Position numbers and translations under genes: made by a program. Positions 7,985 to 15,996 of a stretch of DNA of 36,269 nucleotides are shown here, in pieces. The stretch is taken from assembly GCA_025963675.1 (NCBI GenBank), contig JAOQAJ010000429.1, positions 1 to 36,269 on the forward strand, given 5' to 3'. The DNA is from Segetibacter sp. Its GTDB lineage: Bacteria; Bacteroidota; Bacteroidia; Chitinophagales; Chitinophagaceae. The notes beneath the pieces are model-generated. The model saw only the letters and a program-made list of their open reading frames with translations. It was not told the origin of the DNA and did no database searches. Every line of letters begins with the position of its first letter. Position 1 is the first letter of the stretch.

Positions 7985-8440
7985 TTATAGAAACATTGGG
8001 GAATTCGAATTGCAAATTCCTTCCAGATCAGCTTTAGCAATCACATGACCTTCTATGTTTTGTTCAACAACATCTCTTTCAGTGGCGGCGGGTAAATCCA
8101 ATACTTTGTCTATTGCTAACAGCCTGTACCTGTAGTGATGGATTCCTTCAAAATATTTAGGGCAGGGACCTTCGTAACCATGAGTATGGTTGTTGGCGAG
8201 GCCCTCAACAGCACCTTCAGGAATCGAAGCTTCTTTGATCTCGGTTGTGGTAACAGGAATATTAAATAACATCCAGTGCGTCCAGAGTGGAGCTGAATTT
8301 AGATCTTCAAATAACAAAACAAGGCTTTTAGCTTCCTCAGGTACTTCATCTATGAAAAGAGGTGGATTAACATTGGGTCCAAAGCATGTATACTTTTTTG
8401 GTATTTCGGTTGCATGGTCAAAAACACTTTTTATTGTCAT
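7985..8440 (-). CDS. YbhB/YbcL family PEBP (Raf kinase inhibitor-like) protein
   Basis: A 151-residue protein starting at ATG 8440, without a signal peptide, so cytoplasmic. It has the phosphatidylethanolamine-binding-protein fold signatures: FEDLNSAPLWTHWMLFNIP (ligand-pocket D46 and H55; many relatives have DPDAP here) and HGYEGPCPKYFEGIHHYRYR (GPCP at 91-94, histidines near 101). The length matches the bacterial family. Bacterial members bind small anionic ligands in a conserved pocket, but physiological roles are mostly unknown. The HAD hydrolase gene lies 41 nt upstream on the same strand, so the two are probably co-transcribed. A terminator follows. Confidence 0.92.
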   Translation of the reverse strand: MTIKSVFDHATEIPKKYTCFGPNVNPPLFIDEVPEEAKSLVLLFEDLNSAPLWTHWMLFNIPVTTTEIKEASIPEGAVEGLANNHTHGYEGPCPKYFEGIHHYRYRLLAIDKVLDLPAATERDVVEQNIEGHVIAKADLEGICNSNSPMFL

Positions 8441-8481
8441 GTTATTATTTTTACTGGTTAAGGCTTTGTTGAGTTTTCTTA

Positions 8482-9195
8482 TTAAAAAACTGCTTTCAAC
8501 TTTTCGGTTATCTCCCTGATATCTGCATGTTCATAGGTGTCGATAATAAGGTCAGCAGCACTAAGTTGTTCCGCCTGGTGGGTTTCAGTAATTGCAACGC
8601 ATTTCATGTTTGCGCTCTTTGCAGCAGCTACACCAATTGGGCCATCTTCGATTACCATACATTCTTCAGGACTGAGTCCGAGTCTTTTTGCAGCTAATAG
8701 AAATATGTCTGGCGCAGGTTTGCCATTTGAAACTTCGTCGCCGGTAACAATAGCTTCGAAGTATTGCATAAAGTCTAATTGCTTCAAAACCATTTGCATC
8801 TTTTCTTTTCTTGAACTGGTAGCCAAAGCAACTTTTACAGGGTATTGAGCAAGGCTTTTCAGAAAAGTCTCAGCAGCGAATACAGGCTTTATAGGGTTTT
8901 CGTTTACGTACTCGACGAAATAATCAAACTTCTCTTTGAGTATCCTCTTTACATCCAGTTCGTCGTGAAAGCCGATTTCATTCCTGACCACATCGGCGCT
9001 CTTGACTCCAAGCATTGGTGCGTATTTCTCAAAAGAAAGCTCCTGGTTGTAATTATTGAAAACCTTTTCCCATGCGCGATAATCTGCTTCAGTACTTTCT
9101 AACAAAGTTCCATCCATATCAAAGATTACACCTTTGAAGGCAAGTGCATCAGCAGTATCAGTTGAAGTCAGGGTAGTTTGAAAATTTTCGTTCAT
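8482..9195 (-). CDS. HAD-superfamily sugar-phosphatase / beta-phosphoglucomutase-like hydrolase
   Basis: Start set at ATG 9195 (237 residues, MNENFQ); an in-frame ATG at 9243 would add 16 residues. HAD motifs: FDMDGTLL (nucleophile D26, acid D28), ATSS (motif II, near 125-128), GKPAPDIF (motif III, K159) and VIEDGPIGVAAAK (motif IV, E183/D184). A helical cap lies between motifs I and II, the subclass I arrangement of beta-phosphoglucomutase and sugar-phosphate phosphatases. Cytoplasmic. Substrate unknown; GPIGV instead of the common DSxxG is within family range. It probably forms an operon with the PEBP gene downstream. Confidence 0.9.
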   Translation of the reverse strand: MNENFQTTLTSTDTADALAFKGVIFDMDGTLLESTEADYRAWEKVFNNYNQELSFEKYAPMLGVKSADVVRNEIGFHDELDVKRILKEKFDYFVEYVNENPIKPVFAAETFLKSLAQYPVKVALATSSRKEKMQMVLKQLDFMQYFEAIVTGDEVSNGKPAPDIFLLAAKRLGLSPEECMVIEDGPIGVAAAKSANMKCVAITETHQAEQLSAADLIIDTYEHADIREITEKLKAVF

Positions 9196-9505
9196 TAAAA
9201 TATAATTGTTAACTGAATGAGCAAGGTTAAAATATTTAGCCATGCTTTAAAAGCGCGAAGTAATACCTTTTTTAGAAAATGTATTAAATAAAGAAATATG
9301 GGTGCTGGAATTATAAAGCTTCATGTTCATGATAAAGAAAACAATTGAGAAAATTTCTCTACAATCCTTTTTGCAGGAAATTATTTCTATCACTACTACA
9401 CCTAATAATATCAAATAAGCAGATATGTAGTGAAGCAACTGCAAGGCATAATATTTTTCTTATAATGAATGAGTTATGAAAGAATAAACTGAAGAATTAG
9501 ACGAA
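9196..9505. other. Intergenic region between divergent transcription units, no gene seen
   Basis: About 310 nt, AT-rich, between the HAD gene (minus) and the first glycan-cluster gene (plus). It should hold promoters for both. No repeat copy, hairpin or credible ORF was found. Confidence 0.5.
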
Positions 9506-10657
9506 ATGGCCTTAATTATACCGAAATTAAAAAACATACAAAAAATAGCAGTATTAAGAGCCAATGCTTTAGGAGACTTCATCGTTACACTGCCTGCTTT
9601 AAAAGCTTTACGAAATACTTACCCTGATGCTGAAATTGTTCTTTTAGGTAAACCCTGGCATCAGCCATTTTTAATTAAAGGCCGCACGCCTGTAGACAGG
9701 GTTATCGTTGTTCCGGTAAAGAAGGGAATACGAAATGAAACCGGGCAACAAGAAGATCCCGCTGAAGTCGGGAATTTTCTGGATCAAATGCGGAAAGAAC
9801 AATTTGATGTTGTTTTAAATTTCCAGGGAAATGGAATATCAGCAAATCCATTCATAAAACAATTTGGGGCAACATTAACTGTAGGTTTAACCTGTGAACA
9901 AGCTGAAAAGTTAGACAGGTCAATTGATTATTATTATTACCAAAGTGAGGCTATCCGGTTTCTTGAAGTGGTAAAACTTATTGGAGCGACAACCGCGTCA
10001 ATAGAACCAGAATTAAATGTTTTACCAGACGACGAAGATGATGTTGCCGCATTCATGTTAACCGTGAAAAACAAACCTTATATCGTTCTTCACCCTGTTG
10101 CGATGGACACGAGAAGAATGTGGCCTTTAGAAAATTATGCAAGGCTTGCGGATGAACTTAAGCAAAGACAATATGAAGTAGTTTTTAGCGGCGCACCAGA
10201 AGATAAAGCAGTGATTGATGACATTATTTATAGTATGAATTACAGCGCCGTTAATACTTGTGGTAGCTTCAGTTTAGGCGGTATGACTGCGGTGTTGTCT
10301 CACGCAGCTTTAATGATTTCTGCTGATACTGGTCCCCTTCACCTGGCAAGAGCTGTTAGCGCCCCAACCATTGGCTTTTATTGGGCTCCTAACCTGATTA
10401 ACTGGGGACCGCTTACGCGTACCATTCATCGCCCCCTGATTTCCTGGAAGATGGAATGCCCTATTTGTGGCATTGTACCAAATGATCCCTATCCCTTTGA
10501 GCCGAAAAGTGATACATGCGATCATCCTGTTTCCTTCGTAAGAGACATTTCGATAGAGCAGGTTTTAAACGCGGTTGACAACTTATTGCCGTCTGAAGAA
10601 AAAATACAAGTAAACGGGACTGTTCAGGATTTGGATCGCAAAACTGTTCACACATGA
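9506..10657 (+). CDS. Glycosyltransferase family 9 (ADP-heptose:LPS heptosyltransferase-like)
   Basis: This 383-residue protein starting at ATG 9506 has the GT-B layout of GT9. The N-terminal acceptor domain opens with AVLRANALGDFIVTLPALKA (17-36). The C-terminal donor domain has IVLHPVAMDTRRMWPLENYA (194-212), TCGSFSLGGMTAVL and SADTGPLHLARA (272-283; D274 and H279 in the sugar-nucleotide site). A Cys/His group (C318, C321, C338, H340) resembles the Cys-rich segment of many GT9 proteins. It is predicted to transfer heptose from ADP-heptose at the inner membrane, consistent with hldE about 2.1 kb downstream. First gene of the plus-strand glycan cluster; acceptor unknown. Confidence 0.9.
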   Translation: MALIIPKLKNIQKIAVLRANALGDFIVTLPALKALRNTYPDAEIVLLGKPWHQPFLIKGRTPVDRVIVVPVKKGIRNETGQQEDPAEVGNFLDQMRKEQFDVVLNFQGNGISANPFIKQFGATLTVGLTCEQAEKLDRSIDYYYYQSEAIRFLEVVKLIGATTASIEPELNVLPDDEDDVAAFMLTVKNKPYIVLHPVAMDTRRMWPLENYARLADELKQRQYEVVFSGAPEDKAVIDDIIYSMNYSAVNTCGSFSLGGMTAVLSHAALMISADTGPLHLARAVSAPTIGFYWAPNLINWGPLTRTIHRPLISWKMECPICGIVPNDPYPFEPKSDTCDHPVSFVRDISIEQVLNAVDNLLPSEEKIQVNGTVQDLDRKTVHT

Positions 10658-10835
10658 GGAAAAGTTTTGTTTTTGCAGCTTGGGCAGAATAGTAGTATTG
10701 CAAAGCCCTGAAGGGGCTTGAAGAACTGACATTGAAACAGATAAACTAATCATAGCAAAGTAACTTTTAATTGGAGGGTTAATTGTTACAGTAGTAGAGA
10801 TTCGAAATGTAAAAAGATGAATAGAACTCTGCAAG

Positions 10836-10854
10836 TACAAGTGAGTGACACAAC
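10836..10854 (+). repeat. Interspersed 19-mer repeat, copy C (TGACACAAC subtype)
   Basis: TACAAGTGAGTGACACAAC is identical over all 19 bases to copy E. It lies 85 nt upstream of the GT4-like gene in the same sense. Confidence 0.7.
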
Positions 10855-10919
10855 TTAAGCTGAAAAAAGACTCAGCGTTGATTACATAAAAGAAAATATA
10901 TTAAATAACCACTTAAATT

Positions 10920-10938
10920 CCCCTTTAGGGGTTAGGGG
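10920..10938 (+). promoter_or_regulatory. C4/G4 hairpin immediately before a start codon
   Basis: CCCC-TTTA-GGGG (10920-10931) is followed by a second G4 run (10935-10938), one base before ATG 10940. Either G run can pair with the C run, so the leader could switch between two short hairpins near the translation start. Confidence 0.45.
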
Positions 10939-10939
10939 C

Positions 10940-11923
10940 ATGAAACCATTACGAGTATTAACATGGCACATTCACGGAAGTTATTTGTATTACCTCACCC
11001 AAACTCCCTGCACCTTTTACCTGCCAAAGAAAAACAGTACCGAAGAAGGCTATGGCGGAAGAACACCGAGTTTTCCGTGGGGCGACAATGTGGTAGATGT
11101 ACCGGCGGAAGATGTAAAAAATATTGAGTTTGATTGCATTTTATTCCAGTCGAAGAAGAACTATCTCGAGGATCAGTACAGTATTTTGAGCGAAGAGCAG
11201 AGGGCGCTGCCAAAGATTTACCTTGAACACGATCCGCCACGTGAAGTGCCAACCGACACGAAGCATGTGGTTGATGATCCGAAGATGTTGCTAGTGCACG
11301 TAACACATTTCAACAACCTGATGTGGGATAATAATCAGACTCCTTCGACTGTGATTGACCATGGAGTGATGGTTGATAAAAATGTACAATATACAGGCGA
11401 ACTCAACAGAGGGATTGTGGTGATTAACGGAATTGTGAAAAGAGGAAGAAGATTGGGGTATGATGTATTTAAAAAAGTAAGCGAAAAAATTCCATTGGAT
11501 ATTGTCGGCATGTTCTCGGAAGATGCCGGCGGTTTGGGCGAAATAAATAACCGGCAACTGTCTTCATTTATATCAAAATACAGGTTCTTCTTTAACCCCA
11601 TTCGCTACACAAGTCTGGGTCTTTCAGTATGCGAAGCAATGATGACAGGTGTGCCAGTTGTTGGACTGGCAACGACCGAAATGGTGGTAACAGTTAAAAA
11701 TGATTACTCGGGATATGTGCATACAGACGTTGATTTTTTAATCGGGAAAATGCAGATGCTTTTAGATAATCCGGATAAAGCAATGGAATTGGGACGAGGT
11801 GCACAGGCATATGCAAACGAGCGGTTCAATATAGAGCGCTTTAAACAAGATTGGCTGAACACTTTTGATAAGGTTATCACTAGTGCTTCAAAAAATAAAA
11901 ACAGGTTATATAAAGTAGCTTAG
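10940..11923 (+). CDS. GT4-like glycosyltransferase
   Basis: A 327-residue protein starting at ATG 10940. The C-terminal half carries the donor-site signature of GT-B retaining enzymes: GIVVINGIVKRGRRLGYDVF (158-177), LDIVGMF, FFFNPIRYTSLGLSVCEAMM (with E232 in the E-x7-E region), TGVPVVGLATTEM, and a closing amphipathic helix (RFNIERFKQDWLNTFDKVI). The N-terminal half (WHIHGSYLYYLT, IYLEHDPPREVP) is the acceptor domain and is short. Likely cytoplasmic or membrane-peripheral. It is followed 55 nt later by the SDR gene. Donor and acceptor sugars are unknown. Confidence 0.85.
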   Translation: MKPLRVLTWHIHGSYLYYLTQTPCTFYLPKKNSTEEGYGGRTPSFPWGDNVVDVPAEDVKNIEFDCILFQSKKNYLEDQYSILSEEQRALPKIYLEHDPPREVPTDTKHVVDDPKMLLVHVTHFNNLMWDNNQTPSTVIDHGVMVDKNVQYTGELNRGIVVINGIVKRGRRLGYDVFKKVSEKIPLDIVGMFSEDAGGLGEINNRQLSSFISKYRFFFNPIRYTSLGLSVCEAMMTGVPVVGLATTEMVVTVKNDYSGYVHTDVDFLIGKMQMLLDNPDKAMELGRGAQAYANERFNIERFKQDWLNTFDKVITSASKNKNRLYKVA

Positions 11924-11978
11924 AAATATTTTATAAACACAATTTTTACTAAACAAAACAAACAACTTAAAGAGAATT

Positions 11979-12704
11979 ATGAGCACAGTAAATGGAAAAG
12001 TTATACTGGTGACAGGTGGCGGCCAAGGGTTGGGCGCTGCTATTTGCAGGTCGCTTGCAGCAGATGGAGCAACCGTGATACCGGTAGATATAAAGCCTGA
12101 AAATCTTACGAAAATAACAGAAGAGATCAAGGGCACTGGTGGACAGATACAAGGTTACCAAATGAACGTAGCTGATGTAAATAATGTAGAGCAAGTTATT
12201 AACCAGATCATAGAAAAGCATGGAAGAATAGATGCAGTTATAAATAACGCAGGTATCGACTATACACTCGCAATTGACGAGATAAGTAATAACCAGTTCC
12301 AGCAAGTTATTGATGTAAACTTAGTTGGGCCATTTAATGTATCAAAAGCAATCTATGCTCATTTTAAATCAAACGGTGCAGGTCATATTGTAAACATTGC
12401 ATCAACAGCCTCTAAGAGAGCATGGCCAAATGCATCAGCATATCATGCAAGCAAATGGGGCCTGTTGGGCCTTAGCCATGCCTTACATGCCGAGCTAAGA
12501 AAAGACAAAATAAAAGTAACTGCGGTAGTTGCCGGTGGTATGCAGACGCCATTTATTTTAGAGCGTTTCCCTGATACCCCATTAAACGTATTACAAGACC
12601 CTAAGGAAGTGGCAGATACCGTAAAATTTGTGCTGTGCATGCCGGCAACTTCGGTAATACCTGAAGTGATGGTAGTGCCTATGACAGAAACCTCGTGGCC
12701 TTAG
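11979..12704 (+). CDS. Short-chain dehydrogenase/reductase (SDR, classical type)
   Basis: This 241-residue Rossmann-fold enzyme starts at ATG 11979. The nucleotide-binding motif is TGGGQGLG (12-19), followed by VDIKP at the end of strand 2 (D37 suggests NAD preference), NNAG (89-92), catalytic S142 in NIASTAS, and YHASK (Y155, K159). All catalytic residues are intact. The length and order are those of classical SDRs acting on hydroxyl or keto groups of small molecules, sugars or acyl chains. Its place between a GT and hldE suggests a role in making or modifying a glycan precursor, but that is inferred from position only. Confidence 0.92.
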   Translation: MSTVNGKVILVTGGGQGLGAAICRSLAADGATVIPVDIKPENLTKITEEIKGTGGQIQGYQMNVADVNNVEQVINQIIEKHGRIDAVINNAGIDYTLAIDEISNNQFQQVIDVNLVGPFNVSKAIYAHFKSNGAGHIVNIASTASKRAWPNASAYHASKWGLLGLSHALHAELRKDKIKVTAVVAGGMQTPFILERFPDTPLNVLQDPKEVADTVKFVLCMPATSVIPEVMVVPMTETSWP

Positions 12705-12714
12705 AAGACAGGTG

Positions 12715-12782
12715 TAAGGTGTAGGGCATAAGGTGTAGGACATGTAGAATGTCTTGCCTTAAACCTTAAACCCAACACCTTA
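12715..12782. repeat. Imperfect 25-bp inverted repeat
   Basis: The left arm (12715-12739, built from AAGGTGTAGG units) pairs imperfectly with the right arm (12757-12782, built from CCTTAAACC units) around a 17-nt loop. It fills most of the SDR-hldE gap, ending 12 nt before the hldE ATG. It could be an attenuating or stabilising mRNA hairpin. Confidence 0.6.
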
Positions 12783-12794
12783 AACCTTTTAATT

Positions 12795-14306
12795 ATGAAA
12801 GAGAAGTTAAGCGACGTTATTGAGAACTTTAAGAACATGAAGGTTCTGGTAATCGGCGATGCTATTTTAGATACTTATGTAAAGGGTGCTCCGGACAGGG
12901 TTAGTCGTGAGGCTCCTGTTTTAGTGTTTAATGTAGATGAACAGGAACACCAGTGCGGTGGAGCGGCAAACACTGCTATAAACGTCGCAGCTTTAGGCGC
13001 TGAGACTTACTTTCTTACTGTTGTTGGAAAAGATTCAAGCTCACGTGAACTGATGGATGTTCTTAAAAAAAATCGCGTACATACAGATTATGTGCTTCGC
13101 GATAAAGGAAGAGTGACGATTGCAAAAAAGAGAATCACGTCTGCATCGCATCAATTAATGCGTATCGACGAAGGCACCACCTCTCCTATTAGCCAGATGT
13201 GTGAGAAGGAAATGTTGCAACACGTTGCTGCATTGCTTCCAGCTATAGATGCCATCATTGTTTCTGATTACGGTTTCGGCATTATCACTTCTGGTATAAT
13301 TAACGGATTAAAGGGATTGCTAGCTGCCGAACATAAAACACTGGTCGCAGATGCAAGAGACCTGAGTAGGTTCAAAACATTGAAACCAGATGCTGTAAAA
13401 CCCAATTACGAAGAAACGATCAAGCTGCTGCAAATTGAAAAGGCCAGCTTTAACAGGGCAGACCAAATACAGGAATACAGCAAAAAATTGCACGAGATAA
13501 CAGGTGCAGCTAAAGTGGCTGTTACATTAGATGTTGATGGGGTTTTATTTCTTGAAAAAGGAAAATCACCGTATAGAGTACTCGCGGTTCCTCAAGACCA
13601 CAAAAAGGCGATTGGTGCGGGTGATACTTTCATCAGCGCTATGACACTGTCTCTTGCATCGAAGGTAAAAGGTGAAGTTGCAGCGCAAATTGCAGCGGCG
13701 GCAGCGGCTGTTGTCGTGCAAAAAGAAGGTACAGCTGGCTGTTCCAATATTGAGCTAAAAGCTTACTTCACTGCTGTTCCGAAATACATTACACAAACGG
13801 GTCAGTTGTTAGAAATTTTAAAGGAATTAAAAAAACAGGGTAAAAAGATCGTTTTCACAAACGGCTGTTTCGATATCATACATAAGGGACATATTGCTTT
13901 ACTAAACAAAGCGCGTGAAGCCGGCGATATTCTGATTGTTGGTGTAAACAACGATAATAGTATCAGAAAATTGAAAGGACCCGAAAGACCGATCAATAAT
14001 TTGGAGGATCGTATAACGGTCCTGGCGGGCTTTCAAAGCGTCGATTATCTGATTGCTTTTGAAGATGAAAGCCCCGTTGAACTAATCAAAGAAGTACATC
14101 CCGATGTGTTTGTAAAAGGTGGCAATTATACTGAGACATCTATACCTGAAGCACCTCTGCTGAAGAAGCTTGCATGCCAGGTAAAAATCGTTCCGTATAT
14201 AGAAGAACATTCCACAACTCATATCATCAATAAAATCCGCGACATAAATCATGAAGTTGAAATTGAGGTATCACCCAAAGACCTTTCAAAAGCGCAATTA
14301 AACTAA
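12795..14306 (+). CDS. hldE: Bifunctional heptose-7-phosphate kinase / heptose-1-phosphate adenylyltransferase
   Basis: A 503-residue protein starting at ATG 12795. Residues 1 to about 325 are a PfkB/ribokinase-type kinase: VLVIGDAILDTYVKG, CGGAANTAINVAALGA (54-69) and AIGAGDTF (catalytic base D277). Residues about 340-490 are a nucleotidyltransferase: FTNGCFDIIHKGH (HxGH at 363-366), GVNNDNSIRKLKGPERP and VKGGNY. This is the full HldE (RfaE) architecture, slightly longer than the E. coli enzyme. It phosphorylates D-glycero-D-manno-heptose 7-phosphate and then adenylates the 1-phosphate to ADP-heptose in the cytoplasm. The product is the expected donor for the GT9 upstream. GmhA, GmhB and HldD partners are not in the window. 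The receiver gene follows after 29 nt. Confidence 0.95.
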   Translation: MKEKLSDVIENFKNMKVLVIGDAILDTYVKGAPDRVSREAPVLVFNVDEQEHQCGGAANTAINVAALGAETYFLTVVGKDSSSRELMDVLKKNRVHTDYVLRDKGRVTIAKKRITSASHQLMRIDEGTTSPISQMCEKEMLQHVAALLPAIDAIIVSDYGFGIITSGIINGLKGLLAAEHKTLVADARDLSRFKTLKPDAVKPNYEETIKLLQIEKASFNRADQIQEYSKKLHEITGAAKVAVTLDVDGVLFLEKGKSPYRVLAVPQDHKKAIGAGDTFISAMTLSLASKVKGEVAAQIAAAAAAVVVQKEGTAGCSNIELKAYFTAVPKYITQTGQLLEILKELKKQGKKIVFTNGCFDIIHKGHIALLNKAREAGDILIVGVNNDNSIRKLKGPERPINNLEDRITVLAGFQSVDYLIAFEDESPVELIKEVHPDVFVKGGNYTETSIPEAPLLKKLACQVKIVPYIEEHSTTHIINKIRDINHEVEIEVSPKDLSKAQLN

Positions 14307-14335
14307 ACAAATAATTGTAGTAGTAAAATCAACAA

Positions 14336-14749
14336 ATGAATATTGAGCCGATATTAATAGTAGATGATGATACCGATGACAGAGAGTTTATACAGGAAGC
14401 GTGGAAGGATTTGAACTATCAAAACCGGTTAATCTTTTTCAAGACGGGTGAAGATGTATTGAAGTTCCTGGACGCAGAAAAAATAACTCCATTTCTAATT
14501 ATTTCAGACGTCAACTTGCGAAAAATGGATGGCTTTGAATTAAAAGAGAAGTTGTTGAAACATCCTTCTACGAGGTATAGCAGCGTTCCATTTATTTTTT
14601 GGTCATCTGCAGTTTCGAATGCGCAGGTAAAAAAAGCTTATGATTTAGGAGTTAATGGCATTTTCATAAAAGAAAATAATTTTGAAGGAATCAAACAGGC
14701 GTTAACAGATATAGTAAAGTACTGGGAAAAAAGCAAAGCCCCCGAATAA
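14336..14749 (+). CDS. Stand-alone response-regulator receiver protein (CheY-like)
   Basis: This 137-residue protein starting at ATG 14336 is a single receiver domain without an output domain. The acidic pocket is VDDD (D10-D12), the phosphoacceptor D58 is in IISDVNL, and the switch Ser/Thr is in FWSSA (S90/S91). The conserved lysine is K112, in IFIKENNF, where most receivers have KP. It belongs to the Bacteroidota group often placed with hybrid kinases, but no kinase is visible here. It sits 29 nt after hldE and is probably co-transcribed with it, suggesting two-component control, or a protein-interaction switch, within the glycan cluster. Confidence 0.9.
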   Translation: MNIEPILIVDDDTDDREFIQEAWKDLNYQNRLIFFKTGEDVLKFLDAEKITPFLIISDVNLRKMDGFELKEKLLKHPSTRYSSVPFIFWSSAVSNAQVKKAYDLGVNGIFIKENNFEGIKQALTDIVKYWEKSKAPE

Positions 14750-14831
14750 CTTTTTTCTTACATCTCTCACTGGTGTATATCTGAAGGAGAAATAGATATT
14801 GGTGCCCGGCATTGTTTTTCATGGCATCATC

Positions 14832-14850
14832 GTTGCGTCGCACTCTTGTA
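14832..14850 (-). repeat. Interspersed 19-mer repeat, copy D (GCGACGCAAC subtype)
   Basis: On the minus strand it reads TACAAGAGTGCGACGCAAC. It lies 56 nt upstream of the GT2 gene, in the opposite sense to it. It is the only copy antisense to the following gene. Confidence 0.7.
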
Positions 14851-14906
14851 CTTTGATCACTTTGACCTGGCTAAGCAAACATTGGGGTACTAATTAAACA
14901 GATGAA

Positions 14907-15716
14907 ATGAAGACAAAAGATATTCATATTCTTATCCCAACATATAAAAGGATAAAAGCCCTGGCTGTTACTTTGACTAGTTTGTATTATCAATCTGAAA
15001 CAAGTTTTGATATTGTAATTGCCGATCAGTCTGCTGATGATGCTCTGGAAGAGGACCAATCGATACAAACGATTAAAAGATTGTTGGAGACAAAAGGACA
15101 TGCGGTCTCCATTTTAAAAAACCTTCCGCCAAAAGGGATGGCGCAGCAACGCCAGTTTCTCCTGGATCAATCCACTTCCAGATACAGTCTTTTCTTAGAT
15201 GATGATCTGATCCTCGATTCGTATGTCGTGAAGAATATGAAACAGACTCTGGAAAAACAGCAAATCGGTTTTGTTGGCTGTGCCGTTATAGGTTTAAGTT
15301 ATAAAAATGATGTTCGTCCACACCAACAGGATATAGAATTTTGGGATGGAGCAATAACGCCGGAGACAATCGTTCCAAAAAGTAGCGAATGGGAAAGATA
15401 CAGGGTACACAATGCTGCTAACATTTATCATATCGAACAAAAGTTCAATGCAACTTCAGACAATCCCGTTCCTTATAAAATAGCATGGGTTGGTGGCTGT
15501 GTTATGTATGATACAGAAAAACTAAGAGAGGTTGGGGGTTTTTCGTTTTGGAAAGATTTGCCCCATAAGCATTGCGGCGAGGATGTACTGGCCCAATTAC
15601 GGGTTATGAAAAAATATGCAGGCTGTGCTATTATTCCAAGCGGGGTTTATCACCAGGAACTGGAGACAACGGTTCCGGAAAGAAATGTAAATGCACCTGA
15701 GTATTTGGAGATTTAA
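14907..15716 (+). CDS. GT2 family glycosyltransferase
   Basis: A 269-residue GT-A fold enzyme starting at ATG 14907. It opens with IHILIPTYKRIKALAVTLTS (6-25), continues with IVIADQSADDA, and has the metal-binding acidic cluster LFLDDDLIL (D98-D100). A later WVGGCVMYDTEKLREVGGFS segment and HCGEDVLAQLRVMKKYAG give the acceptor-side signature (GGF and ED) of GT2. No membrane segment is present, so it is cytoplasmic or peripheral. It lies 157 nt after the receiver gene. Predicted to add one sugar to a surface glycan; donor unknown. Confidence 0.9.
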   Translation: MKTKDIHILIPTYKRIKALAVTLTSLYYQSETSFDIVIADQSADDALEEDQSIQTIKRLLETKGHAVSILKNLPPKGMAQQRQFLLDQSTSRYSLFLDDDLILDSYVVKNMKQTLEKQQIGFVGCAVIGLSYKNDVRPHQQDIEFWDGAITPETIVPKSSEWERYRVHNAANIYHIEQKFNATSDNPVPYKIAWVGGCVMYDTEKLREVGGFSFWKDLPHKHCGEDVLAQLRVMKKYAGCAIIPSGVYHQELETTVPERNVNAPEYLEI

Positions 15717-15721
15717 GGTGA

Positions 15722-15793
15722 GTCATTAGATTAGTCAGTAAGGCATTTGGTCCATTCGTCATTAAGGCATTTAGTCGATAAGTCATTAGGGAA
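15722..15793. repeat. Period-12/24 degenerate tandem repeat
   Basis: Six consecutive 12-nt blocks can be written from 15722. The odd-even pattern is GTCATTAAGGCA (blocks at 15734 and 15758, with related blocks at 15722 and 15782) alternating with TTTAGTCxATxx (15746 and 15770). It directly follows the GT2 stop. The 12-nt period keeps frame, but no start codon or gene is evident. Confidence 0.6.
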
Positions 15794-15914
15794 GAAGCTA
15801 AAAGTTCAAGGATAAATGTGTTAACAATAGGGTTGAACATTCATGGAAAATGCATGACCGCCATCTCTGCGAAGAGAGGGATTAAAGGTGAGGCGGCTAA
15901 TTGAAACGCAAATG

Positions 15915-15933
15915 TACAAGTGAGTGACACAAC
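15915..15933 (+). repeat. Interspersed 19-mer repeat, copy E (TGACACAAC subtype)
   Basis: TACAAGTGAGTGACACAAC is identical to copy C. It lies 63 nt upstream of the GT2/GT-B fusion gene in the same sense. Confidence 0.7.
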
Positions 15934-15996
15934 AAAAGCTCCACAAAGAACAAAAGCAGACTACCAATAAAGTAAGACAAAATAAGAATTAAGCAA

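Noticed and set aside
15722-15793. Regularly spaced short repeats considered as a CRISPR array
   Set aside because: Units are 12 nt with degenerate copies and no unique 25-40 nt spacers; no cas genes are present.
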